A stretch of DNA of 64,000 nucleotides from CAG-882 sp050874385 (GTDB lineage Bacteria; Bacillota; Clostridia; Lachnospirales; Lachnospiraceae). The position numbers were made by a program, and so were the translations under genes. Positions 7,330 through 16,463 of the stretch are shown piece after piece (positions within the stretch are counted from its first letter, which is position 1; each line of letters begins with the position of its first letter). The stretch lies in the NCBI GenBank assembly GCA_050874385.1, contig JBNMKO010000007.1, forward strand, positions 6,221 to 70,220. The letters run 5' to 3'. Below the pieces are notes generated by a model, which worked only from the letters and a program-made list of their open reading frames with translations, did no database searches and was not told the DNA's origin.

Positions 7330-7367
7330 ACATTAATTTTTGTTGTGACGTTTTCGACACAAACATT

Positions 7368-7395
7368 ATTATACACATGCGGAGAAAAAATGCAA
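7368..7395 (-). promoter_or_regulatory. Promoter of tRNA-Lys pair
   Basis: On the minus strand, -35 TTGCAT (7395-7390), 16-bp spacer and a perfect -10 TATAAT (7373-7368) lie about 38 nt upstream of the proximal tRNA 5' end. Confidence 0.65.
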
Positions 7396-7485
7396 GCTTT
7401 TTTTTCATAATTTTTTAAAATTTTGACAAAAAATTTTTTAAAAGTCCAAAACCCCTTGAAAATAAAGGAAAAATTGTAATCATAC

Positions 7486-7514
7486 TTGCTTAAATTTTTT
7501 TTAGAGAGTATACT
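7486..7514 (+). promoter_or_regulatory. Promoter of AI-2E-family gene
   Basis: TTGCTT (7486-7491), a 17-bp spacer and TATACT (7509-7514) form a good sigma-A promoter. Transcription from about 7521 would give a leader of roughly 205 nt before the ATG at 7727. Confidence 0.55.
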
Positions 7515-7520
7515 AAAAAA

Positions 7521-7720
7521 GTGTCTTCAAAAGAAAAAGATAGAAGAGTACGAACTGTATATTACCATAGAATTTTGTTCGGAAATAATATTTAAATCAG
7601 AAAAATACGCTTATTAATGTACTCTTTTCGTAACAGTCTGGTATATCTGAACCATTACGAAAGGCAAAATTGGCGTTTTTCAATACTATTAAGTCATTGC
7701 AAAGCAGTGATACGGAGGAT
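7521..7720 (+). promoter_or_regulatory. Structured 5' leader of AI-2E-family gene
   Basis: The presumed leader contains two nested inverted repeats: AAGAGTAC (7544-7551) with GTACTCTT (7619-7626), and TTTCGTAA (7626-7633) with TTACGAAA (7655-7662), the latter enclosing GGT/ACC. The ribosome-binding site GGAGG is at 7714-7718. It does not match a riboswitch I know. Confidence 0.35.
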
Positions 7721-7726
7721 TTTTTA

Positions 7727-9160
7727 ATGAAAAAAAAGGGCAGGACACAATACCAAAAGACTGCATCAGGGCGGGCAGGAACCCAAACCGGCAATGCAGC
7801 CGCACACAACAGCCAGTCAGAACAAGAAAATGCTGCGAGGCAGAACAAAAAGCCTGTTGACGATACCGTGGCACATAGCAGTAGCACAGCACAACAGCAT
7901 AGCACGGCAGATGATACCACATTTGATTATAATGCGGATGCGCGCTACGAGAACGAACAAGGCTCCAACACGAGCCGGAAATTCGGCACAACCCCGAAGT
8001 TCTCATGGAATAAGAAATATCTCACGATATGCCTTTACGCGATACTTGTGGTGCTTGCAAGTGTGCTTATAATAAAGGCGGTAATCGACTGGGACAATGT
8101 GGCAAGCCATATAAGCGCGTCGCTTACGGTGCTCTCACCGTTTTTGTGGGGTGCGTTTATAGCTTTCCTCATAAATCCGCTTGTCAAGTTTTTTGATAAT
8201 AAAATATTTGGCAGGATAAAACCGTTAAAGCAGCATGAGAAGCCGAGGAAGATACTCTCACTTCTTATCTCGTATCTTTTGGTCATATTCCTGGTGGTAA
8301 TCATATTTGTATATTTGCTGCCGCAGATAGGCACGAGCCTCACCGAGATTGTAAATCAGGTTCCGTCATGGATTTCACAGGTAAATGACAGCCTTTTGAA
8401 GTTTGAGAAGGAGCATCCGGATTTTGATTACGACATGGTGAACGATTTCTTCAACAGCATCACACCGCAGCTCATGGATTTTTCCAAGAATGTGGTCACA
8501 AATGTCGTGCCAATGATATTTACAACCTCCATATCGGTTGTGAAGGGACTGTTAAACGTCCTCATTGCGTTTATTGTCAGCGTATATATGGTTTCTGACA
8601 AAAAGCTTCTCAAAAGAGGCTTTAAGAGGGTTCTATACAGTGTTGCCCCGGAGAGAACAGGCGACAAGATTATGGAGACGCTGCGCGAGTGTTACCACAT
8701 TTTCAGCCAGTTCGTGCTCGGAAAAACGGTTGACTCACTTATAATAGGATTTATTTGCTTTTTCGCAATGACCATATTGAAGCTTCCGTTCACCCCGATT
8801 GTCAGTGTCATAGTCGGAATAACAAATATGATACCTTATTTTGGACCGTTCATCGGTGCAGTTCCGGGAGTTGTGCTGATACTTATGGTCGACCCGATAA
8901 AGGCAATCATATTTACGGTGCTTATCGTTGTAATCCAGCAGTTTGACGGACTCTATCTCGGGCCTAGAATACTCGGCGAGACGGTGGGACTAAGACCACT
9001 GTGGATAATATTTGCGATTACAGTCGGCGGAAGCATCGGCGGCGTTGTGGGAATGTTCCTCGGTGTGCCGGTTGTGGCTGTGATTGCCTACCTTATGGAC
9101 AGACTTTTAAATAAGCTTGTGCGCAAGAAAAATGTTGATATTAGTGGGAAAATAGATTAA
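7727..9160 (+). CDS. AI-2E family membrane transporter (PerM-like)
   Basis: A 477-residue membrane protein. Residues 1-95 are a polar, low-complexity cytoplasmic region rich in Gln, Ala, Ser and Asn. It is followed by about eight TM segments with the family's long soluble insert and the conserved C-terminal half: GITNMIPYFGPFIGAVPG, QQFDGLYLGPRILG and GVPVVAVIAYLMD. Family members (TqsA, PerM/YdiK) are proposed to export small molecules; the substrate here is unknown. The start at 7727 is chosen because GGAGG lies 8 nt upstream; the frame is open to 7670. A 7-bp inverted repeat after the stop (9164-9183) lacks a U-tract. Confidence 0.88.
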   Translation: MKKKGRTQYQKTASGRAGTQTGNAAAHNSQSEQENAARQNKKPVDDTVAHSSSTAQQHSTADDTTFDYNADARYENEQGSNTSRKFGTTPKFSWNKKYLTICLYAILVVLASVLIIKAVIDWDNVASHISASLTVLSPFLWGAFIAFLINPLVKFFDNKIFGRIKPLKQHEKPRKILSLLISYLLVIFLVVIIFVYLLPQIGTSLTEIVNQVPSWISQVNDSLLKFEKEHPDFDYDMVNDFFNSITPQLMDFSKNVVTNVVPMIFTTSISVVKGLLNVLIAFIVSVYMVSDKKLLKRGFKRVLYSVAPERTGDKIMETLRECYHIFSQFVLGKTVDSLIIGFICFFAMTILKLPFTPIVSVIVGITNMIPYFGPFIGAVPGVVLILMVDPIKAIIFTVLIVVIQQFDGLYLGPRILGETVGLRPLWIIFAITVGGSIGGVVGMFLGVPVVAVIAYLMDRLLNKLVRKKNVDISGKID

Positions 9161-9305
9161 AATTATATGAATGATGTCATATAGGTGGAAAATTCATATA
9201 AACATATCAAAAACGATAATAGATGAAGCCTATATTTGAAAGTAAAAATGAAAATGTAGAAAATATTATGATTACAACATTACATTATAAGATATGGAGT
9301 AGTTT

Positions 9306-10472
9306 ATGAATATAGTGGTAGTTGGAACAGGCTATGTGGGGTTGTCGCTCGCTGTACTCCTCGCACGTCACAACCATGTGACTGCCTGCGATATTGTAAA
9401 GGAAAAGGTTGAACTGATAAATAACAAAAAATCGCCGATAGCGGACAAGGAGATTGAGGAGTATCTTGTCACAAAGGAGCTTGACCTGACGGCGACAACG
9501 GATGCCACAGGGGCATATATGACGGCAGACTATATAATAATAGCCACGCCGACAAACTATGATGAGGACAGAAACTATTTTGACACAAGCTCGGTTGAGA
9601 GCGTTATTCGTGCTGTAAAGGAGTCTGGGACAAATGCGGTTATGGTTGTAAAATCGACAATACCTGTAGGATTTATAGCTGATATGAAGGAAAGATATGC
9701 CATAGACAACATAATGTTCTCACCTGAGTTTTTGAGGGAGGGAAGGGCGCTCTATGACAACCTTTACCCATCGCGTATTGTTGTGGGCGAGGATTCAGAC
9801 CGCGCCAGAGTATTTGCAGGACTTCTCTTAGAGGGAGCCAAGAAGAAGGATGTGCCTGTGCTGTACACGGGTGCTACGGAGGCGGAGGCGATTAAGCTTT
9901 TTGCCAACACCTACCTTGCGATGAGAGTTGCGTATTTTAATGAGCTTGACACATATGCTCAGACAAAAGGTATTGACGCAAAGCAGATAATCGACGGCAT
10001 AAGCCTTGACCCGCGAATAGGCACACACTACAACAATCCTTCTTTCGGCTACGGCGGCTACTGTCTTCCAAAGGACACAAAGCAGCTTCGCGCCAACTAT
10101 GAAGGCGTTCCAAATAATCTTATAGGTGCGATAGTCGACTCAAATTACACCAGAATGGATTTCATAGCGGATGAGATTATGAAGAGAAGTCCAAAAACCG
10201 TCGGGATATATAGGCTTACAATGAAGACAGGCTCTGACAATTTCAGGCAGTCGGCGGTATTTGGTGTCATTGACAGACTTAGGAAAAAAGGTGTGGATAT
10301 CATTGTGTATGAGCCTGTTGTTATAGAGAAAGAGTATTGCGGCATGCCGGTTGAGAATGACTTTGCAGTGTTTTCATCACAGTCGGATGTGATTATTGCA
10401 AACCGCATGGACGATAAATTACAGCCCGTTGAGAGCAAGGTATATACAAGGGATATATTTAATAGGGACTAA
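9306..10472 (+). CDS. ugd: UDP-glucose 6-dehydrogenase
   Basis: A 388-residue enzyme that oxidises UDP-glucose to UDP-glucuronate with two NAD+. It has the N-terminal Rossmann motif VVGTGYVGLS (5-14), STIPVGF (117-123), SPEFLREG (139-146), the central helix region around ANTYLAMRVAYFNEL, and the catalytic cysteine in GYGGYCLPKD (C253). Length matches the short E. coli Ugd class. The gene opens the polysaccharide locus, with GGAG 10 nt before the ATG. UDP-GlcA could enter the polymer directly. A related UDP-ManNAc/GlcNAc dehydrogenase is less likely because of the short length and the FLREG motif. Confidence 0.9.
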   Translation: MNIVVVGTGYVGLSLAVLLARHNHVTACDIVKEKVELINNKKSPIADKEIEEYLVTKELDLTATTDATGAYMTADYIIIATPTNYDEDRNYFDTSSVESVIRAVKESGTNAVMVVKSTIPVGFIADMKERYAIDNIMFSPEFLREGRALYDNLYPSRIVVGEDSDRARVFAGLLLEGAKKKDVPVLYTGATEAEAIKLFANTYLAMRVAYFNELDTYAQTKGIDAKQIIDGISLDPRIGTHYNNPSFGYGGYCLPKDTKQLRANYEGVPNNLIGAIVDSNYTRMDFIADEIMKRSPKTVGIYRLTMKTGSDNFRQSAVFGVIDRLRKKGVDIIVYEPVVIEKEYCGMPVENDFAVFSSQSDVIIANRMDDKLQPVESKVYTRDIFNRD

Positions 10473-10525
10473 GTGATACACAAAAATAATATTAATTGCG
10501 GAACAAACGCAAAGAAGGAGACGAT

Positions 10526-11656
10526 ATGAAAAAGGAATACGATTATCTTATAGTTGGCGCAGGACTTTTTGGTGCGGTGTTTGCACATGAGGCTAAGAAA
10601 GCCGGAAAAAGGTGCCTTGTTATTGACAAGAGAACACAGATAGCAGGAAACATCTACACAGAGAATGTGCACGGCATAAATGTACATAAGTACGGGGCAC
10701 ATATTTTCCATACGTCTAACAAGAAGGTCTGGGATTATGTCAATCAGTTTGCCGAGTTCAACAACTATATCAACTCACCTGTGGCGGTGTACAAGGACGA
10801 GACATACAATCTTCCTTTTAATATGAATACATTCAGCAGAATGTGGGGTATAAGAACGCCACAGGAAGCCAAGGATATCATTGAGAAACAGGTTGAGGAG
10901 TTAAATATAACAGAGCCTAAGAACCTTGAGGAGCAGGCACTCTCACTTGTGGGAACGGATGTGTATACAAAGCTTATAAAGGGCTATACGGAGAAACAGT
11001 GGGGACGTGACTGCAAGGATTTGCCGTCGTTTATCATTAAGAGACTTCCTCTTAGATTTGTTTATGATAACAATTACTTTAACGACAGATATCAGGGTAT
11101 ACCTGTTGGCGGTTACACGGGAATTGTCGAGAAGCTTTTAGACGGTATTGAGGTGCGCCTTGACACAGATTTCCTTGCACCTGAGAACAGGGAGGCGCTC
11201 ACGCAGCAGGCTGATAAGATAATCTACACAGGTCAGATTGACCAGTACTTTGACTACAAGCTCGGTGTCCTTGAGTACAGAAGTGTGCGCTTTGAGACAC
11301 AGGAGCTTGACATGCCTAACTTCCAGGGAAATGCAGTTGTAAATTACACGGAGCGCGAGGTGCCATATACGAGAATTATAGAGCACAAGCATTTTGAGAA
11401 GTTCGGACAGGCAGGCGGCCCGGCTGACGTGCCTACAACGGTTATTTCAAAGGAGTATTCGAGCGAATGGAAGCAGGGCGATGAGCCATACTACCCTGTA
11501 AATAACGATAAGAACAATGAACTTTATGCAAAATATGCAGAACTTGCCAAGCAGGAGAAGAATGTGGTGTTCGGCGGAAGACTTGGGCAGTACAAGTACT
11601 ATGACATGGACAAGGTTATCGCTGAGGCTCTTAAAATGGCAGAGGAGCTTTTATAA
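10526..11656 (+). CDS. glf: UDP-galactopyranose mutase
   Basis: A 376-residue flavoenzyme interconverting UDP-Galp and UDP-Galf, the donor for galactofuranose. It shows the FAD-binding start YLIVGAGLFGAVFAHE, ENVHGINVHKYGAHIFHT (conserved His loop), FNMNTF, KGYTEKQWGRDCKDLP, the active-site arginine region PVGGYTGIVEKLL and the C-terminal FGGRLGQYKYYDMD. The start is at MKKEYDY with AAGGAG 6 nt upstream; the frame is open ten codons further. Its position beside the ABC exporter and a GlfT2-like transferase points to a galactofuranose-containing polymer. Confidence 0.96.
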   Translation: MKKEYDYLIVGAGLFGAVFAHEAKKAGKRCLVIDKRTQIAGNIYTENVHGINVHKYGAHIFHTSNKKVWDYVNQFAEFNNYINSPVAVYKDETYNLPFNMNTFSRMWGIRTPQEAKDIIEKQVEELNITEPKNLEEQALSLVGTDVYTKLIKGYTEKQWGRDCKDLPSFIIKRLPLRFVYDNNYFNDRYQGIPVGGYTGIVEKLLDGIEVRLDTDFLAPENREALTQQADKIIYTGQIDQYFDYKLGVLEYRSVRFETQELDMPNFQGNAVVNYTEREVPYTRIIEHKHFEKFGQAGGPADVPTTVISKEYSSEWKQGDEPYYPVNNDKNNELYAKYAELAKQEKNVVFGGRLGQYKYYDMDKVIAEALKMAEELL

Positions 11657-11681
11657 ATAATGATAATTGGGGAGCTTCAAG

Positions 11682-12461
11682 GTGAGATTTTTTAGAGATT
11701 TAGTCAAATATAATAAATATACTTTTTTCTCAGCGAAGGCAACATTGAAATCGGAGGTGGCTAACTCATATCTGAACTGGATATGGTGGCTTCTTGAACC
11801 TTTCTTTTACATGATAACCTACAGCATTGTGTTTGGACTTATATTGGGGGATGGAATACAGTATTATCCACTGTTTATTTACCTTGGACTTATATTGTGG
11901 AACTTCCATGAGAGGACGATAAGGGAGAGTGTAAGCCTTATCAGGATGAACCAGAGCATAGTGGACAAGGTTTATCTTCCAAAATTTATATTGCTGCTTG
12001 TCAGAATACTTGTAAATGGTTTTAAGATGCTTTTGGCGATAGGTGTATTGACAATACTTATGCTTTACTTTAATGTAAGGATAAATGCAAGCCTTATATA
12101 TATTGTGGTTCCAGTGGCGGTTATGTGTGTTCTTACATTTGGAATGGGAACAATTCTTTTGCATTTTGGCGTATTTGTTGAGGATTTACAGTATGTTATA
12201 TCCATACTTTTGCAGATTATTTTCTTTGCAAACGGCATTTTTTACGATGTGGAACAGACGATTCCGGCTCCTTTTGGCAGTTTGATAGCAAAGTTTAATC
12301 CGATGACATCAATTATAACTGCGGCGAGGGATGCGATGCTTTACGGCAGTGTGACGCATGTTAAGGATATGGCAATGTGGCTCTTGGTGGGAGTTGTGTT
12401 GTCGGTGATAGGCATAACGCTCATGTATAAGAATGAAAATAATTATGTAAAGGTGATTTGA
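11682..12461 (+). CDS. ABC-2 polysaccharide exporter permease (Wzm/TagG-like)
   Basis: A 259-residue integral membrane protein with about six TM segments, including WIWWLLEPFFYMITYSIVFG and the conserved NPMTSIITAARDAMLYG near the end, typical of ABC-2 permeases exporting O-antigen, capsule or teichoic acid. The start is probably GTG at 11682 with GGGGAG (11669-11674) 7 nt before it, rather than the TTG at 11667. Its stop overlaps the start of the ATPase gene (TGATG), indicating translational coupling. It should form the membrane channel for a lipid-linked glycan completed in the cytoplasm, probably the galactofuranan. Confidence 0.9.
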   Translation: MRFFRDLVKYNKYTFFSAKATLKSEVANSYLNWIWWLLEPFFYMITYSIVFGLILGDGIQYYPLFIYLGLILWNFHERTIRESVSLIRMNQSIVDKVYLPKFILLLVRILVNGFKMLLAIGVLTILMLYFNVRINASLIYIVVPVAVMCVLTFGMGTILLHFGVFVEDLQYVISILLQIIFFANGIFYDVEQTIPAPFGSLIAKFNPMTSIITAARDAMLYGSVTHVKDMAMWLLVGVVLSVIGITLMYKNENNYVKVI

Positions 12462-13216
12462 TGGGGATGGATGCTTTAATTCGGCAGGATGCAATTACTG
12501 TGGAAAATCTTTATATTGAGTATAAGAGTATGAAAGCTTTTTCCATACAGAAGAATTTGTTCCAATTTTGGAAACAGAAAAACGATTCGTTTCAGGCAGT
12601 GAAGGGGGTCAGCTTTTCCGTAAAGGAGGGCGAGATTATCGGTATTATAGGGCGCAACGGAAGCGGAAAGTCTACTATGTTGAAAGCAATTGCCGGAGTG
12701 TTTTGTGCTGACAAGGGTAAGATTGACCTTCATGGACATTCGGTTTCGCTGTTGTCACTTGGAGTGGGATTTCAGGTGGAGATGACTGGGCGTGAAAATA
12801 TCATGCTGTCGGGCATGCTCATGGGCTTCCCGGAAGAATTTGTGCGTGAAAAGATACCTGAGATAGTTGAATTTGCTGACCTTGGAGAATTTATTGACTA
12901 TCCTGTCAAGACATACTCAAGCGGTATGTTCTCAAAACTTGGATTTGCTATCACGGTAGTTTTAGAGACTGACATTTTTCTTATAGATGAGGTTCTAAGT
13001 GTCGGCGACGAGCAGTTTCAGAGAAAAAGCTTTAACAAAATGCAGAGCCTTATAAACAGCAAGGATAGAACTGTTGTCATAGTATCGCATGATATAGAGG
13101 CGCTTAAAAGCTTATGTGACCGTGTTATATGGATGCACGAGGGAAGATTGATGAAGATTGGTGACACACAGGATGTGCTCATGGAATATATTGAGTACAT
13201 GCACCAGGAGGGATAG
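12461..13216 (+). CDS. ABC polysaccharide exporter ATP-binding protein (Wzt/TagH-like)
   Basis: A 251-residue ATPase with Walker A GRNGSGKS (64-71), signature YSSGM (152-156, the variant usual in this family), Walker B FLIDEV (173-178) and switch His210 in VSHD. It ends soon after the nucleotide-binding domain, so the C-terminal carbohydrate-recognition domain found in Wzt of E. coli O9a is absent; export would then not depend on a terminal sugar cap. ATG at 12461 overlaps the permease stop; AAAGGTG lies just upstream. It pairs with the permease in front. Confidence 0.93.
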   Translation: MGMDALIRQDAITVENLYIEYKSMKAFSIQKNLFQFWKQKNDSFQAVKGVSFSVKEGEIIGIIGRNGSGKSTMLKAIAGVFCADKGKIDLHGHSVSLLSLGVGFQVEMTGRENIMLSGMLMGFPEEFVREKIPEIVEFADLGEFIDYPVKTYSSGMFSKLGFAITVVLETDIFLIDEVLSVGDEQFQRKSFNKMQSLINSKDRTVVIVSHDIEALKSLCDRVIWMHEGRLMKIGDTQDVLMEYIEYMHQEG

Positions 13217-13228
13217 GAAAACAGCATT

Positions 13229-14608
13229 ATGCCAAAGGATGTATCGGTTATAGTTACTGTCTATGATAGAAATGAGCTGATTGACAGATGTATGGAGTCC
13301 ATAGTCGGGCAGACACTTGATAATATTGAGATATTATGCATTAACACTAGTCAAAGCAAGAAGAATAAAATGTGCATTGATGGGTGGTGTAAGAAGGATA
13401 CAAGAATTAAAGTCACCACAGACAATTATGCTACAGCTGCCGAGGCTATGAATGCAGCGATGGATATTGCAGGCGGTGAATATATAGTTTTTATTGACAG
13501 TGATGACTTTTATTATGAGAACAATGCACTTGAGCTGCTTGTAAATGCATGTGAAAAAAGTCACACAGATATGGCAGGTTCAAGCATAGCCGAGGTGAAT
13601 GTGTTCAACGATGGAGTTCGCACACAGTTTGATGGAATATATAAGAAATATGCTTTTGATGCTGACAGGGTGTTTGAGTACGGAGACTATCAGTGCGACT
13701 ATGGATATAAAAGATTCTTATATAGAAGAAAATTTTTAGTGGATAATGATATTGTATTTCCGCCTTTTGAATACATGTATGACAGTGTATTTTTGGTCAG
13801 GGCTATGACAGCGTCGGGAAGTTTTGCGGCTGTTGCACAACCTTTGTATGCACAGAGAGCACCGTTTCGACCTGTGACATGGACGGACAGGATTGCAAAT
13901 GAGATATTAAAGTCACTCAGCATGAACCTAAGGACGGCTGTTGAGTGTGACATGGAAGAGTTAAAGACCCTCTGTATCAACAGGATTCTCAGAGAATATG
14001 TATTTATAATTAAGGATCATACTGTTCCGTCAAATCCTGAAATGCTTGATATTATGGCGGAGCTTGAAAATATTCATTATGGAAGTCTTGAGGATATAAA
14101 TCTTAAACTTCAAGGTATGCCGGAGGGGGATTTGAAATTTCTTGATGGTCATATATATAAAAGGATATCATCTGTTATACTTGGGATGATTATAGAACAT
14201 AAGACGTGCATAGAGTATGACCTTAACTGTGAAAAGAACAGGATAATCAATCAGAACAATATACTTGCCGAGGATTATAACAGGGTGTGTGGGGAGAAAG
14301 AACAACTGTTAAGCGATATCGCAAAGTTAAATGCCAAAATGAAGATGTATGACAACCGCACGGACAACAGCATTGAGAGAATAGAGGAGTTGGAGAAGGA
14401 GCTTGCTGCTAAAGATGAGCAGGTATCACTTCTTGCTAAGAGAGGCAAATCTGCGGCATACTATATAGGAAGGGTGTTTACATTTCTGCCAGAGAAGCTC
14501 CATGCGGGGCTGTCTAAGACAAAGATATCGTCCGTGAGCAGGAAAGATGTAATCTATTGGGCGTTAGTAGTATATTTTACTTATTTTATTTATAGATTGG
14601 CATTTTAA
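13229..14608 (+). CDS. GT2 glycosyltransferase with C-terminal coiled coil and membrane anchor
   Basis: 459 residues. Residues 5-210 are a GT-A fold: VSVIVTVYDR, AAEAMNAAMDIAGGEYIVFID and metal-binding DSDD (90-93). About 330-395 is a heptad-rich region (NILAEDYNRVCGEKEQLL, IERIEELEKELAAKDEQ) predicted as coiled coil, and the last 20 residues (YWALVVYFTYFIYRLAF) form a C-terminal TM anchor. A glycosyltransferase tied to the membrane by a coiled-coil stalk could act as an assembly scaffold for the galactofuranan. The donor sugar is unknown. It follows the ABC ATPase by 12 bp. Confidence 0.85.
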   Translation: MPKDVSVIVTVYDRNELIDRCMESIVGQTLDNIEILCINTSQSKKNKMCIDGWCKKDTRIKVTTDNYATAAEAMNAAMDIAGGEYIVFIDSDDFYYENNALELLVNACEKSHTDMAGSSIAEVNVFNDGVRTQFDGIYKKYAFDADRVFEYGDYQCDYGYKRFLYRRKFLVDNDIVFPPFEYMYDSVFLVRAMTASGSFAAVAQPLYAQRAPFRPVTWTDRIANEILKSLSMNLRTAVECDMEELKTLCINRILREYVFIIKDHTVPSNPEMLDIMAELENIHYGSLEDINLKLQGMPEGDLKFLDGHIYKRISSVILGMIIEHKTCIEYDLNCEKNRIINQNNILAEDYNRVCGEKEQLLSDIAKLNAKMKMYDNRTDNSIERIEELEKELAAKDEQVSLLAKRGKSAAYYIGRVFTFLPEKLHAGLSKTKISSVSRKDVIYWALVVYFTYFIYRLAF

Positions 14609-14642
14609 ATAGTTTTATTATTTTTACATGGAGGAAACAAAA

Positions 14643-16427
14643 GTGATTTTACAGAATATACAGTTACCGCAGGATGATGTGTGTGATAAATATGACATGT
14701 ACTTTCATACAGAGGGAGAAGTGTTTTATCTAAATGAGGGGCAGCTTGAGTTCAATAAGGGCGGTATATGTACCCTTGACACATATTTTAACGGTATATC
14801 CATTGACAAATGGAAGAAGTATACTAATGTTGGTAAAATCACTGCTAATATTCGCCTTGCGGGGCGTTTTAAGGTGTGGACGGGATATGCATACAGAGTA
14901 TCACCTACAGATATAAGACGAATTATCACATACAGAACAGTGATTGAGTCGGACGGCAACACGGAGCTTATCATACCTTTTGAGGATGGCAAGGGTATGC
15001 TCTACATGCAGTTTGAGGCGTTAAGTGATACGGGTGTGTTCTATGGCGGAACCTACAATACAGATGTACAGGTTGAGCGCGATGTCAAGATTGGCATAGG
15101 TATATGTACTTTTAGGAGAGAGCCGTTTGTTGAGAAGAATATTCAGATACTCAACAGAGCCGTCTTTGAAAATGAGTCGTCAATTCTAAACGGACATCTG
15201 GAGGTGTTCATATCCGACAACGGAAAGACGCTTGATATAGACAAACTTTCCAATAAAAATATTCATATATTTAAAAATAAGAACACCGGAGGTGCCGGTG
15301 GTTTTACGAGAACCCTTATAGAAATGTGGTCAAATAATAAGGAATATAAGCTCACACATGCACTTTTAATGGATGACGACATTCTTCTTGATGTAGGGGC
15401 ATTAGAGAGAACCTACAGAATATTGTCCATTGTGAAGGATGAGTATATTGATACATTTATCGGTGGAGCCATGCTCAGAAATGACAATCAGGATGTGCAG
15501 GAGGAGGCAGGTGCAAGCTGGAATGCAGGAAAGCTTATATCATATAAGAAGGGAATAAAGCTTGACAAGACGGAGCCTTGTATTTATAACGAGAGTGAGG
15601 AACGATATGAGTTCAATGCGTGGTGGTACTGTTGCTTTCCTATGAATGTGGTTAATGATAAAAATCTCCCACTTCCTATATTCATAAGAGGGGATGACCT
15701 TGAGTATGGTCTCAGAAATATGAGGAACCTTATTCTCATGAACGGTATCTGTGTATGGCATGAGCCGTTTGAGAATAAGTATTCATCATTTCTGAACTAT
15801 TATATTACAAGAAATATGTTTATAGACAACGCATTTCATTTTCCAAACTATGGTGCAGCTGATGCAGTAAAAGATTTTACGTTTCTTGCGCTTAGGGAGA
15901 TTCTTCTTTACAGATATAAAAATGCAAGACTTTTAATGCGCGGAGTTGAGGATTTCCTAAAAGGAGTTGATTTTTTCCTCACAACTGATGGTGAGAAGCT
16001 TCACAAGGAGATTATGGCAGGCGGCTATAAGATGGAGGAACCGGAGAAGCTTGGACGCAAGGCTTATCTTAGGGATTATGAGGAGACACTGCTTAAGGAT
16101 GACAGCCGTCTCCACAAGGTGGTAAGAGCACTCAATATGAATGGACACTGGGCACCGGTGAAGAGACATTCAGTCACTGTGTCAATGTCGCAAGTGAATA
16201 CTTCTAACAACTATCGTGCACGCGAAGTTATCAATTATGATGTTATTTCGGGCAAGATTTTTGTGACCGAAAAGGATAATAAGGAGATGTTTTCATGCCT
16301 TATGAAGCTGATTGGTCTGAGAATAAAGCTTAGATTTAAATACAATAAGGCAAAGAATGATTTTGTTTCAAGGGGAGATGAGTTGAAATCGCTTGATTTT
16401 TGGAAAAAATATCTTGAGCTTAATTGA
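14643..16427 (+). CDS. GlfT2-like galactofuranosyltransferase
   Basis: 594 residues. An N-terminal beta-sandwich (1-145) is followed by a GT-A domain: ICTFRREPFVEKN (154-166), NTGGAGGFTRT (214-224), metal motif MDDDI (243-247), WWYCCFP, and RGDDLEYGLR plus ICVWHEPF, which match the catalytic Asp and the active-site His region of mycobacterial GlfT2. A helical C-terminus follows. GlfT2 polymerises Galf from UDP-Galf on a lipid-linked acceptor; glf lies just upstream. The start is placed at GTG 14643: GGAGG lies 8 nt before it, and from there the first 15 residues align without gaps to the paralogue at 27568-29436. Confidence 0.88.
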   Translation: MILQNIQLPQDDVCDKYDMYFHTEGEVFYLNEGQLEFNKGGICTLDTYFNGISIDKWKKYTNVGKITANIRLAGRFKVWTGYAYRVSPTDIRRIITYRTVIESDGNTELIIPFEDGKGMLYMQFEALSDTGVFYGGTYNTDVQVERDVKIGIGICTFRREPFVEKNIQILNRAVFENESSILNGHLEVFISDNGKTLDIDKLSNKNIHIFKNKNTGGAGGFTRTLIEMWSNNKEYKLTHALLMDDDILLDVGALERTYRILSIVKDEYIDTFIGGAMLRNDNQDVQEEAGASWNAGKLISYKKGIKLDKTEPCIYNESEERYEFNAWWYCCFPMNVVNDKNLPLPIFIRGDDLEYGLRNMRNLILMNGICVWHEPFENKYSSFLNYYITRNMFIDNAFHFPNYGAADAVKDFTFLALREILLYRYKNARLLMRGVEDFLKGVDFFLTTDGEKLHKEIMAGGYKMEEPEKLGRKAYLRDYEETLLKDDSRLHKVVRALNMNGHWAPVKRHSVTVSMSQVNTSNNYRAREVINYDVISGKIFVTEKDNKEMFSCLMKLIGLRIKLRFKYNKAKNDFVSRGDELKSLDFWKKYLELN

Positions 16428-16463
16428 TTGGGGTACGTAGGACTTGAAAAATGGAGGAACACA

